From Bacteroidales bacterium UBA3543 (GTDB lineage Bacteria; Bacteroidota; Bacteroidia; Bacteroidales; UBA932): 17,657 bases of DNA. The notes under the pieces were generated by a model. The model saw only the letters and a list, made by a program, of their open reading frames with translations, was not told the DNA's origin and made no database searches. This document shows positions 1-6,898 of this stretch, one piece after another (the first letter of the stretch is position 1; each line of letters begins with the position of its first letter). The stretch is taken from positions 1 through 17,657 of the forward strand of contig DFOK01000037.1 in NCBI GenBank assembly GCA_002376715.1, written 5' to 3'. The position numbers were made by a program, and so were the translations under genes.

Positions 1-21
1 TATGTAGTATGTAGTGTGTAG
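1..21. repeat. Heptamer tandem repeat, cut by window edge
   Basis: Three head-to-tail copies of a 7-bp unit are visible: TATGTAG, TATGTAG and TGTGTAG, the last with one mismatch. The array starts at the first base of the window, so it may extend leftwards. It lies in a non-coding stretch downstream of rpsU. No function can be assigned; it could be slippage-derived low-complexity DNA. Confidence 0.6.
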
Positions 22-28
22 CTCGGGC

Positions 29-56
29 GGTTCATATTGCGATCTGTGTATGAACC
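29..56. repeat. 8-bp perfect inverted repeat
   Basis: GGTTCATA at 29-36 pairs exactly with TATGAACC at 49-56 around a 12-nt loop. There is no T-tract on either side, so it is not a convincing intrinsic terminator. It could be a small transcript structure or a protein-binding palindrome in the intergenic DNA beyond rpsU. Confidence 0.4.
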
Positions 57-90
57 TCGCATCCGGAACCATGCCCCACAACACGAAACA

Positions 91-113
91 CGTACCCTGC
101 AACCCGTACCCTG
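91..113. repeat. Direct repeat CGTACCCTG x2
   Basis: The 9-mer CGTACCCTG occurs at 91-99 and again at 105-113, a 14-nt period. Together with the heptamer array at 1-21, this gives the 1-113 spacer a repetitive, non-coding look. No gene is supported here. Confidence 0.45.
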
Positions 114-114
114 T

Positions 115-148
115 AAAAAAAAGAGGCTCCCTTTTTACGGGGAGCCTC
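115..148 (-). terminator. Intrinsic terminator of rpsU
   Basis: Positions 123-131 (GAGGCTCCC) pair perfectly with 140-148 (GGGAGCCTC) around an 8-nt loop, giving a GC-rich 9-bp stem. Eight A residues on the + strand at 115-122 become the U-tract on the minus strand. The element begins about 50 nt past the rpsU stop codon and is oriented to end rpsU transcription. The + side has no T-tract, so it works in one direction only. Confidence 0.88.
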
Positions 149-200
149 CAGCTATGAAAACGGTTTATATGATTTTTTTGCAAAAATCCAAAGTTAAAAG

Positions 201-392
201 TTATTCGTCAAGAAGCTGCATTTTCTGAACATAGATAGCCTTATTCTTCTGGGCTCTTTTCGTAACAGAAGGTTTCTCAAAGGTCTTACGTCTCCTGAGT
301 TCGCGTAATGTACCCGTCCTTTCAAATTTGCGTTTGAATTTCTTTAATGCTCTCTCAATATTTTCACCTTCTTTTACCGGTACGATAATCAT
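201..392 (-). CDS. rpsU: 30S ribosomal protein bS21
   Basis: This 63-residue, highly basic protein is a component of the small ribosomal subunit platform. It opens with the family signature MIIVPVKEGENIERALKKFK, and its central Lys/Arg-rich helix (about residues 17-50) contains ERTGTLRELRRRKTFEKPS. The length is normal for Bacteroidetes bS21. In this phylum bS21, with bS18 and bS6, holds the 16S 3' end so that the anti-Shine-Dalgarno is not available (known from the Flavobacterium johnsoniae ribosome). The gene is monocistronic here, with its own promoter at 425-455, an unusually strong SD at 401-410 and a terminator at 115-148. It is divergent from hutU. The strong SD suggests autogenous control by bS21 level, which is inference for this genome. 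Confidence 0.97.
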   Translation of the reverse strand: MIIVPVKEGENIERALKKFKRKFERTGTLRELRRRKTFEKPSVTKRAQKNKAIYVQKMQLLDE

Positions 393-400
393 TATTCAGT

Positions 401-410
401 AACACCTCCT
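401..410 (-). promoter_or_regulatory. Very strong Shine-Dalgarno of rpsU
   Basis: Read on the minus strand, the leader contains AAAAGGAGGTGTT, giving AAAGGAGGTG as about ten contiguous bases able to pair with the usual Bacteroidetes 16S 3' end (CACCUCCUUU). The GGAGGTG core ends 10 nt before the ATG at 392. Most genes in this window show no SD at all, so this one stands out and is probably regulatory. Confidence 0.85.
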
Positions 411-424
411 TTTTTTTGTGGGTG

Positions 425-455
425 CAAATATAATCAGGATTTTTGGTTTGACAAA
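425..455 (-). promoter_or_regulatory. rpsU promoter, Bacteroidetes type
   Basis: On the minus strand the -7 box is TATATTTG (425-432), matching TAnnTTTG, and the -33 box is TTTG (452-455), separated by 19 nt. This is the classic Bacteroidetes sigma-ABfr layout. Transcription would begin near 418, giving a leader of about 25 nt that is mostly the SD region. Confidence 0.75.
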
Positions 456-481
456 TTATTGGAGAAAAAAACGTATTTTTG
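447..481 (+). promoter_or_regulatory. Probable hutU promoter
   Basis: TATTTTTG at 474-481 matches the -7 consensus TAnnTTTG. The best upstream TTTG is at 447-450, 23 nt away, slightly longer than the usual 19-21. It overlaps the rpsU promoter's -33 element, so the two divergent promoters share DNA. The leader to the ATG at 513 would be about 25 nt. Confidence 0.55.
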
Positions 482-512
482 TAAGAAACATATCAAAGAA
501 CCATAATAATAA

Positions 513-2528
513 ATGGAAAATAAGGAATTGAAACACTTCAGGGAGCTGGTTGTACAGGGAATCCCCACTCAGCTTCCTCCACCCGCAAAATATGACGACG
601 AAATTAGTCACGCGCCCAAACGTAAGGATATACTTACCAGAGAAGAGAAAGTGCTCGCCCTTAAAAACGCTCTCAGATATTTCCCGAAACAGCACCACAA
701 GGAGCTTTCGGTGGAATTTGCGAAAGAACTCGAGAGCTACGGACGTATCTATATGTACCGTTTCCGTCCGGAATATCGTATAACAGCGCGTTCGATAGAT
801 GACTTTCCCCATAAATCCCGACAGGCAGCGGCAATTATGCTGATGCTCAGCAATAATCTGGATTATGCGGTAGCTCAGCATCCCCACGAACTCATCACTT
901 ACGGTGGCAATGGAGCCGTTTTCCAAAATTGGGCACAATATCTGCTCACCATGCAGTATCTCTCTCAGATGACCGACGAACAGACTCTCGTGCTGTACAG
1001 CGGCCATCCGATGGGACTCTTTCCTTCTCATAAGGAGGCTCCCCGTCTGGTAATTACCAACGGTATGGTGATTCCCAACTACTCTTCACAGGATCATTGG
1101 GAAAAATTCAATGCGATGGGAGTGTCGCAGTACGGCCAGATGACCGCCGGTTCCTTTATGTATATAGGGCCGCAGGGTATTGTGCATGGTACTACCATTA
1201 CCGTGCTCAATGCCGCAAGGATGAAAAATGGAGGTAGTGACGACATCCGAGGTAAAATTTTCGTGAGTTCGGGATTGGGAGGAATGTCGGGGGCCCAGCC
1301 CAAGGCAGCTGTGATCGCCGGAGTGGTGGGCATTGTGGCGGAAATCAATCCCAAGGCAGTCAGCAAACGCTATGAGCAAGGTTGGGTGGATGAGGTATAT
1401 ACCGATTGCGATCTGCTCATAGATAGGGCGCTTAAAGCGAGTGCAGCGAAAGAAGCAGTTTCACTTGCATACCAGGGCAATATTGTGGATCTTTGGGAGC
1501 GTCTTGCCGACAGAGATATCAAAGTGGATCTGGGCAGTGACCAGACCTCGCTCCACAATCCCTTTGCAGGTGGCTATTATCCTGCCGGTCTCTCCTTTGA
1601 GGAGTCCAACAGGATGATGGCGCAGGAGCCGGAACTTTTCAAGGAGGAGGTATACAAAACCCTTCGCAGACATGTGGCTGCCATCAACCGTCTCACCGCA
1701 CGAGGAATGTATTTCTTCGACTATGGTAATGCTTTCCTTCTGGAGGCCTCCAGGGCAGGTGCAGATATTCTGACACCTGACGGAAAGTTCCGTTATCCAT
1801 CCTATGTTCAGGATATCATGGGACCGCTCTTTTTCGATTACGGATTCGGTCCGTACCGTTGGGTGTGTACATCTTCCCGTGCGGAGGATTTGGCGGTTAC
1901 CGATGCTCTCGCAGTAGAGGTGCTGGAGGAGATTTTGCGTACGGCTCCGGTCGAAATACAACCTCAGCTCAGGGACAATATACACTGGATCAAAGAGGCG
2001 GCGGCAAATAAGTTAGTAGTGGGGTCACAAGCACGCATTCTCTATGCGGATGCCGAAGGACGTATTAAAATAGCCCTTGCTATGAATGAGGCAATCCGTG
2101 AGGGGAGGGTTAGTGCCCCCATTGTATTGGGACGTGACCATCACGATGTTTCGGGTACCGATTCTCCATTTAGAGAGACCTCCAATATCTATGATGGCTC
2201 TGCATTTACTGCCGATATGGCAATACACAATGTCATAGGAGATTCTTTCCGCGGCGCTACCTGGGTTTCGATTCACAATGGTGGCGGAGTGGGTTGGGGT
2301 GAGGTGATTAACGGTGGATTTGGAATGGTGATAGATGGCAGCGAGGAGTCGGACCGCCGAATCAAGGCTATGCTCCATTGGGATGTTAATAACGGTATTG
2401 CGCGCCGCAGCTGGGCACGTAACGAGGGTGCCATTTTCGCCATCAAGCGTGAAATGGAACGTACTCCATTGCTCAAGGTGACTCTGCCCAATATCGCGGA
2501 TGACGATCTTGTAGAGAGCTGTTTCTGA
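513..2528 (+). CDS. hutU: Urocanate hydratase
   Basis: This 671-residue protein catalyses the second step of histidine degradation: urocanate plus water gives 4-imidazolone-5-propionate, using tightly bound NAD+ as electrophile, in the cytoplasm. Visible family motifs are YGGNGAVFQNW (130-140), the dinucleotide-binding loop SGLGGMSGAQPKAA (253-266), DQTSLHNPFAGGYYPAG (343-359), YGFGPYRWVCTSS with Cys452, and GRDHHD (540-545) followed by the Gly-rich NGGGVGWGE stretch. It is longer than the roughly 555-residue proteobacterial enzymes, as expected for the long form of the family. No SD precedes the ATG. It lies only 8 nt upstream of the recombinase gene. No other hut gene (hutH, hutI, ftcD) is in the window, so the enzyme is isolated from its pathway partners here. 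Confidence 0.97.
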   Translation: MENKELKHFRELVVQGIPTQLPPPAKYDDEISHAPKRKDILTREEKVLALKNALRYFPKQHHKELSVEFAKELESYGRIYMYRFRPEYRITARSIDDFPHKSRQAAAIMLMLSNNLDYAVAQHPHELITYGGNGAVFQNWAQYLLTMQYLSQMTDEQTLVLYSGHPMGLFPSHKEAPRLVITNGMVIPNYSSQDHWEKFNAMGVSQYGQMTAGSFMYIGPQGIVHGTTITVLNAARMKNGGSDDIRGKIFVSSGLGGMSGAQPKAAVIAGVVGIVAEINPKAVSKRYEQGWVDEVYTDCDLLIDRALKASAAKEAVSLAYQGNIVDLWERLADRDIKVDLGSDQTSLHNPFAGGYYPAGLSFEESNRMMAQEPELFKEEVYKTLRRHVAAINRLTARGMYFFDYGNAFLLEASRAGADILTPDGKFRYPSYVQDIMGPLFFDYGFGPYRWVCTSSRAEDLAVTDALAVEVLEEILRTAPVEIQPQLRDNIHWIKEAAANKLVVGSQARILYADAEGRIKIALAMNEAIREGRVSAPIVLGRDHHDVSGTDSPFRETSNIYDGSAFTADMAIHNVIGDSFRGATWVSIHNGGGVGWGEVINGGFGMVIDGSEESDRRIKAMLHWDVNNGIARRSWARNEGAIFAIKREMERTPLLKVTLPNIADDDLVESCF

Positions 2529-2536
2529 TACACTTT

Positions 2537-3481
2537 ATGAAGATAATTGATTCATTCATCGATTGGCTTGGAGTACAGAAAAGGTATTCCCCGCGTACTT
2601 TGGTTCTTTACCGGAGTGCGGTGGATGAATTTTATGCCCATATCTTTCCCGAAGGTGAAATAGAGGCAGGAGAGGAGATATCTGTGCTAACTCCGCTCAA
2701 TATTCGCGGTTTCATTGCCGGAGGACTTGAGAGCGGGCTTTCCGCCCGTACAATGAACCTAAAATTGGCAGCCCTGAGCAGTTACTGCTCTTATCTGATG
2801 AAACAGGGAGTTATCTCATCCAATCCGGTCAAAAAAGTTTTTCGCCCCAAGGAGGACAAAAAGCTTCCGGAGTTTTATACCGAGAAGGCCATGGGCAATT
2901 ATTTTGAATCTCTGACTGAAGAAAGGCAGGAGCAGGAAGGGGAGGAACCCTTCCCGGTTTTACGCAACAGGACGATACTTTTATTGCTTTATGCCGGCGG
3001 AATTCGGCGTGCAGAACTTTGCGGCTTGAAAATCACCGACTTTGATCCCGAAAGGTCGGTAATCAGGGTTTTGGGAAAGGGAGATAAATTGAGAGAAATT
3101 CCAATTCCTTATGTCATATGTCAGGAATTATTGTTATATTTGAAAAGAATTAATAGGGAGTTTCCCGGCAATAGCGACGGATACTTCTTTTTGACCGATG
3201 CCGGTCGGCCACTCTATCCGGCTTTTGTCAATAACGTGGTCAAAAAGGAGCTTGAGAAGGTTGAAGGTTTTACCGGGCGTAAGTCGCCCCACCTGCTGAG
3301 ACATTCACTCGCGACACACCTGCTCAATCGCGGTGCCGACCTCAATAGCATCAAGGAGATTCTTGGCCACTCATCCCTTGCTGCGACACAGATTTATACA
3401 CACAATTCGTTCGAACAGTTAAAGAACGCATACTTAACAGCTCATCCAAGAGCAAAAAACGGAGGTAACAATGGAAATTAA
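2537..3481 (+). CDS. XerC/XerD-type tyrosine recombinase
   Basis: A 314-residue site-specific recombinase. The N-terminal SAM-like core-binding domain spans about residues 1-100 (with the YSPRTLVLYRSAVDEFY helix) and the catalytic domain about 110-300. The catalytic set is complete: Arg157 (GGIRRAEL), Lys181 (GKGDK), His252 and Arg255 (PHLLRHS), His278 (LGHSS) and the nucleophile Tyr287 (TQIYTH). The length is normal for Xer proteins. Its likely role is dimer resolution at dif during chromosome segregation, but Bacteroidetes carry several Xer homologues, so I give no symbol. It follows hutU by 8 nt and overlaps hpf by 11 nt, so it is probably in one transcript with both. No SD is visible at the ATG. 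Confidence 0.93.
   Translation: MKIIDSFIDWLGVQKRYSPRTLVLYRSAVDEFYAHIFPEGEIEAGEEISVLTPLNIRGFIAGGLESGLSARTMNLKLAALSSYCSYLMKQGVISSNPVKKVFRPKEDKKLPEFYTEKAMGNYFESLTEERQEQEGEEPFPVLRNRTILLLLYAGGIRRAELCGLKITDFDPERSVIRVLGKGDKLREIPIPYVICQELLLYLKRINREFPGNSDGYFFLTDAGRPLYPAFVNNVVKKELEKVEGFTGRKSPHLLRHSLATHLLNRGADLNSIKEILGHSSLAATQIYTHNSFEQLKNAYLTAHPRAKNGGNNGN
3461..3466 (+). promoter_or_regulatory. Strong Shine-Dalgarno of hpf
   Basis: GGAGGT sits inside the last codons of the recombinase gene; GGAGG (3461-3465) lies 5 nt before the hpf ATG at 3471. It is the only other clear SD in the window besides that of rpsU. The bases also encode Gly-Gly in the recombinase, so part of the match could be coincidence. 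Confidence 0.7.
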
Positions 3482-3761
3482 AGTTCAATCAATCAAATTC
3501 GACGCAGACCAGAAGCTGCTTGATTTCATCGACAACAAGGTAGGTAAAATCGCCAAGTACTACGAGGATATCGTGCGTACCGAAGTCAACCTCTCATTGC
3601 TTGCAGACCCACAAAACAAAAATGTCAAGGTTATCGTTTACATTCCGGGTACGGAAATTATCGTGGAAAAAAATGCCGACACTTTTGAGGAGGCCATCGT
3701 AGATTGCGTGGGAGTCCTCAAAGGCGCACTTGTATCCGCCAAGGAGAAACGATTCAAATAA
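3471..3761 (+). CDS. hpf: Short ribosome hibernation promoting factor (HPF/RaiA)
   Basis: At 96 residues this is the short HPF/YfiA fold without the C-terminal dimerisation extension of long HPF. The pattern is an N-terminal strand MEIKVQSIKFDADQKLLDFI, a helix with DNKVGKIAKYYEDIVRTEV, two more strands (KVIVYIPGTEIIVEK) and a C-terminal helix DTFEEAIVDCVGVLKGAL with a basic tail. Family members bind the decoding region of the 30S subunit and silence ribosomes under starvation or stationary phase. The start overlaps the recombinase stop by 11 nt, so the genes are translationally adjacent, and a strong SD lies just upstream. Its stop codon is 3 nt from that of the convergent lplA gene, with no terminator between. 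Confidence 0.93.
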   Translation: MEIKVQSIKFDADQKLLDFIDNKVGKIAKYYEDIVRTEVNLSLLADPQNKNVKVIVYIPGTEIIVEKNADTFEEAIVDCVGVLKGALVSAKEKRFK

Positions 3762-3764
3762 GAT

Positions 3765-4742
3765 TTAGAAAAATAATAGAGTCAGCTCTTCCGGGCTGAT
3801 CCCGCAAAAATAGTCACCGGCTGCCACTTCATTGAGGCGGCCGGAAATTTTTTCAGGAGTATGCTCTATGCCGTACATCAGATTGCAGAATTCCTCCACG
3901 GGTTTGTTGAAAAAGAAGTCGCCCCTTATTTCCAGAGCGGATATTTTTCCGGAGGAGACATCAAATGAGACTTCTACAAGTCCCCCGGGAAACTTGACAA
4001 CCTTATTTAGAGCATATTTAGGCGAAGCACCGAAGTTCCATTCATCCCTACGGTATCTTGATTCCGATAGGACATCAATCGAACGGATATCCTCTTCACT
4101 CCATCTGTAAGGTGTACATCCGCGCCCCACATAATTAGCCAGATACTCCATAAATGCAGATACATTCATCTTTTCGGCCAGATGCTCCGAAATGTTGGTG
4201 ACTCTTGAACGGTGAGACTTCACTGCCTTGCCATCAAATTTCTCCGGACGCTCTTTCAGCGCTTGCACCAGGGAATTCATCGAGGAACTGAAAAGCAACG
4301 TTCCATGTTGCAGCACGCGGTTTTTAGAAAAGCACATCGCATTGCCGGAAAACTTTTTCCCTTCAATCATCAAGTCGTTGCGTCCTTCGAGATATGCCTT
4401 TACTCCGAGCGATTGAAGTGCATCCACGATGGGTTTGGTAAATCTGCGGAACATCTCATTGCTCTCCTGACGGGAAATATCGCTCTCGAAAAAAGAAAAA
4501 TTGACATTGCCCAGGTCATGGAAAACCGCACCTCCTCCGCTTAATCTGCGCACTACAGGGATTTCGTTAGCGGTAACCCATTCGGCATCAATCTCGGCAT
4601 AGGCGTTTTGGTTTCGGCCAACGATAATTGAGTCCGCATTTCGCCAGAGACGAAAAACACTCTCCCTGAAATTCTCGAGGAGATATTCTTCCGCAGCGAG
4701 ATTCCAGTGAGGGTCGGTGTTGGTATCATGTATCAGGAGCAT
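3765..4742 (-). CDS. lplA: Lipoate-protein ligase A
   Basis: 325 residues from the chosen ATG at 4742 (MLLIHDTNTDPHWNLAAEEY), which matches the family N-terminus; the frame is open further upstream, but that part is unlike the family and lies in the PAP2 gene. The enzyme activates lipoate with ATP and transfers it to lysine of 2-oxoacid dehydrogenase E2 and GcvH proteins. Motifs: RRLSGGGAVFHD (65-76), the lipoyl-AMP binding GKKFSGNAM with Lys130 as the candidate conserved lysine, and RVLQHGTLLFSS (142-153). A C-terminal accessory domain follows (about 240-325), so this is a single-chain ligase. It is the last gene of the hpt-adk-obg-PAP2-lplA run and overlaps the PAP2 3' end by 10 nt. No SD is visible. 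It suggests scavenging of exogenous lipoate. Confidence 0.94.
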   Translation of the reverse strand: MLLIHDTNTDPHWNLAAEEYLLENFRESVFRLWRNADSIIVGRNQNAYAEIDAEWVTANEIPVVRRLSGGGAVFHDLGNVNFSFFESDISRQESNEMFRRFTKPIVDALQSLGVKAYLEGRNDLMIEGKKFSGNAMCFSKNRVLQHGTLLFSSSMNSLVQALKERPEKFDGKAVKSHRSRVTNISEHLAEKMNVSAFMEYLANYVGRGCTPYRWSEEDIRSIDVLSESRYRRDEWNFGASPKYALNKVVKFPGGLVEVSFDVSSGKISALEIRGDFFFNKPVEEFCNLMYGIEHTPEKISGRLNEVAAGDYFCGISPEELTLLFF

Positions 4743-5290
4743 GTTTTTCGTAAAATTGTTTTGTAGATGAGCCAGACCAGATATGCAATTAAAAGGCCTA
4801 GCAGTGCACCGCCAATGATATCTGCAGGGTAGTGCTTGCCCACATAAATTCTGCTGTATGATACCATTGCTGCCCAAGTGAATATCAAAATTGAGTAGAT
4901 TTTTTTACGGATTATCAGAGAAGAGAGAGCAGCGAAACAAAAGGTATTGCAAGCGTGTCCCGAAACAAATCCGTAAAGGGATCCGTGGGGTTCAAGCATC
5001 CTGACACTATTCGCCAGCAAAGGCTCTTCGCAGGGCCTAAGGCGGGCCACACTCTCTTTGATGAATACCGATATGTGCTCGCTGGCGAGGTATGCCAGCA
5101 CAATGGTTGCTACTGCCAGCAGTGCTACTTTCCATTTTTTTGTAAAGAAAAGATAAACCAGCACTCCCAGGTAGAGCGGTATCCATACCCATACTTTTGA
5201 GAGGAAAACCATTATTGGATCACAGAAATCCGAATGCCACCCGTTGAGAAGGGTGAACAATTTCATATCAAGTTCGATCAATTTCTCCAT
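4733..5290 (-). CDS. PAP2-family membrane phosphatase
   Basis: An integral membrane acid phosphatase of the PAP2 superfamily. Numbered from the ATG at 5296, the three active-site motifs are K80-x6-R87P88 (KESVARLRP), VSGH (111-114) and SR-x5-H-x3-D (Ser148, Arg149, His155, Asp159). Hydrophobic segments at about 37-52, 56-73, 132-147 and 158-178 fit a compact multi-span protein. Family members dephosphorylate undecaprenyl pyrophosphate, phosphatidic acid or lipid A; the small size and simple architecture favour a lipid pyrophosphatase, but the substrate is not decided by sequence. I chose the ATG at 5290 (MEKLIELDMKLF), the usual beginning of Bacteroidetes relatives; 5296 and 5266 are alternatives. 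It overlaps the obg 3' end by 23 nt and lplA by 10 nt. Confidence 0.9.
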   Translation of the reverse strand: MEKLIELDMKLFTLLNGWHSDFCDPIMVFLSKVWVWIPLYLGVLVYLFFTKKWKVALLAVATIVLAYLASEHISVFIKESVARLRPCEEPLLANSVRMLEPHGSLYGFVSGHACNTFCFAALSSLIIRKKIYSILIFTWAAMVSYSRIYVGKHYPADIIGGALLGLLIAYLVWLIYKTILRKTCS

Positions 5291-6287
5291 CAGCATTCAG
5301 AGTCTTCCAGAGCATATCCTTGAGTTGAGGTATCCCTTCGCCGGTGAGCGAAGAGATGAAAATATATGGAATCTTTTTGGGGAGATGCTTCTTGATCTCC
5401 TTTTTTAGTTCCTCATCGAGCATATCGGACTTGGTGACAGCCAAAAGCCGTTCCTTATCCAGCAATTCGGGATTGTATTGTTTTAGCTCATTGAGCAATA
5501 TCTTGTACTCTTCGGCGATATCCTTGCTGTCAGCCGGTATCATGAAGAGCAGCATGGAGTTACGTTCGATATGCCTGAGAAATCTCAGTCCAAGACCTCT
5601 GCCCTCGTGGGCTCCTTCTATGATGCCAGGAATATCGGCCATCACAAAGGACTTGTCGTCGTAATAATTTACAATGCCAAGGTTAGGTTCAAGAGTGGTA
5701 AATGCATAATCGGCTATCTTGGGCTTTGCAGCTGACACCACGGAGAGGAGAGTCGATTTGCCTGCATTTGGAAATCCTACCAGTCCTACATCGGCCAGTA
5801 TTTTCAGTTCGAGGACAAACCAGCCTTCGATGCCCTCTTCGCCCGGCTGGGCATAGCGGGGAGTTTGATTGGTGGGGGTTTTGAAGTGATCATTGCCCAG
5901 TCCGCCACGGCCACCCTGGGCGAGAATTATCTCCTGACCGTCATCAATTATTTCAAATAGTATTTCGCCCGTCTCACCATCTTTGGCTACCGTGCCCAGG
6001 GGTACTTTGAGGATAATATCCTTACCATCAGCTCCTGTGCGTAGTTGCCCACTTCCGTCTCCTCCGTTTTCGGCTTTGATGTGTTTGCGGTATTTGAGGT
6101 GAATCAGGGTCCAGAGTTGTTTGTCTCCCTTTAATATTATATGACCGCCTCGTCCTCCGTCTCCCCCGTCAGGCCCTCCCTTTGGTATATATTTCTCCCT
6201 GCGGAGGTGCGTGGAGCCTTTGCCTCCGTGACCCGATTTACAAAAAATGCGGACATAGTCTATAAAATTGGAGTTTTGATTTCTCAT
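5268..6287 (-). CDS. obg: GTPase Obg/CgtA
   Basis: 339 residues. The glycine-rich Obg fold occupies about 1-160 (KSGHGGKGSTHLRREKYIPK, GGPDGGDGGRGGH, GGRGGLGN) and the GTPase domain about 160-335. The G domain has Walker A GFPNAGKS (171-178), a switch with FTTLEPNLG, G3 DIPG (218-221), G4 as TKSD (285-288) rather than the common NKxD, and G5 SSLTGEG. Obg binds the 50S subunit and acts in ribosome assembly and the stringent response. There is no C-terminal OCT domain. The start at 6287 gives the standard N-terminus NFIDYVRIFCKSG; an in-frame extension to 6362 would overlap adk and lacks family similarity. It starts 4 nt after the adk stop, so it is almost certainly in one operon. Confidence 0.96.
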   Translation of the reverse strand: MRNQNSNFIDYVRIFCKSGHGGKGSTHLRREKYIPKGGPDGGDGGRGGHIILKGDKQLWTLIHLKYRKHIKAENGGDGSGQLRTGADGKDIILKVPLGTVAKDGETGEILFEIIDDGQEIILAQGGRGGLGNDHFKTPTNQTPRYAQPGEEGIEGWFVLELKILADVGLVGFPNAGKSTLLSVVSAAKPKIADYAFTTLEPNLGIVNYYDDKSFVMADIPGIIEGAHEGRGLGLRFLRHIERNSMLLFMIPADSKDIAEEYKILLNELKQYNPELLDKERLLAVTKSDMLDEELKKEIKKHLPKKIPYIFISSLTGEGIPQLKDMLWKTLNADGEIDRT

Positions 6288-6291
6288 TATA

Positions 6292-6870
6292 TTATCGTGA
6301 AAGCCTTTCAATAAGGAGAGATATCTTTGCGAAAATATCCTCAATCGTACCTTCCCCGTCAATTTCGTGGTATTTTTCCTGTTTTTTGTAATAATCGATT
6401 AAAGGCTCTGTTTTGGCGTGATAAGTGGTTATACGATTCCTTATTATTTCATCTTTCATGTCATCTTTGCGGTCTTCAATAAGGGCGCGGTGATGTATTC
6501 TCTCCATAACCGTCTCATCACTGATGATGATTGAGATCACACCGTTTACATCCATTCCGAGACTTTTAAGATAGGATTCGAAAGCGGATGCCTGTGTAGT
6601 CGTGCGGGGAAATCCGTCAAAAACAAAACCCGATGCATCCGGGTGGTGTGCAATCTCACTCTTGACCAATTTGAGAACCATTTCATCCGGAACGAAGTTG
6701 CCGTCGTCAATGAGAGCTTTGGCCATCTGTCCGAGTTTGGTACCTGCTTTTATTTCGGCACGGAGAAGGTCTCCGGTGGATATATGTCTCAAATTATATT
6801 TTTCAACCATCAGCTTGGCTTGAGTGCCTTTTCCGGCGCCCGGCGGACCAAAAATGATAAAATGTTTCAT
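6292..6870 (-). CDS. adk: Adenylate kinase
   Basis: 192 residues starting MKHFIIFGPPGAGKGTQAK. It catalyses ATP + AMP = 2 ADP. Motifs: P-loop GPPGAGKGT (8-16), the AMP-binding STGDLLRAEI (31-40), DGFPRT (85-90) and the LID-side arginines around RALIEDRKDDMKDEIIRNRI (128-147). The LID is short and lacks the Cys4 zinc site, as in the short-type enzymes of this phylum. The true start is the ATG at 6870; an upstream ATG at 6909 adds 13 residues before the P-loop strand and is unlikely. It sits 28 nt downstream of hpt and 4 nt upstream of obg. Confidence 0.97.
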   Translation of the reverse strand: MKHFIIFGPPGAGKGTQAKLMVEKYNLRHISTGDLLRAEIKAGTKLGQMAKALIDDGNFVPDEMVLKLVKSEIAHHPDASGFVFDGFPRTTTQASAFESYLKSLGMDVNGVISIIISDETVMERIHHRALIEDRKDDMKDEIIRNRITTYHAKTEPLIDYYKKQEKYHEIDGEGTIEDIFAKISLLIERLSR

Positions 6871-6898
6871 AATATATGTCGTATATCGTGTTGTTAAG

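Noticed and set aside
456..1031. Long open frame antisense to hutU (191 codons)
   Set aside because: No recognisable protein features; it lies opposite clear urocanase coding sequence and is explained as a shadow frame.
1461..1985. 174-codon antisense frame within hutU
   Set aside because: Also opposite conserved urocanase motifs, with no domain or leader signals.
3471..3764. tRNA cluster next to hpf
   Set aside because: Some Bacteroidales have tRNAs and tuf after hpf as I recall, but here the lplA gene follows within 3 nt and no cloverleaf is visible.
3782..3799. Hairpin TCAGC/GCTGA as terminator for hpf
   Set aside because: Only five base pairs, no T-tract, and it lies within lplA coding sequence.
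4743..4877. Upstream in-frame extension of lplA by 45 residues
   Set aside because: The extension is unlike lipoate ligases and lies within the PAP2 coding region; the ATG at 4742 gives the normal family N-terminus.
6288..6362. Upstream extension of obg by 25 residues
   Set aside because: It would lie inside adk and precede the conserved Obg N-terminus, which begins at the ATG at 6287.
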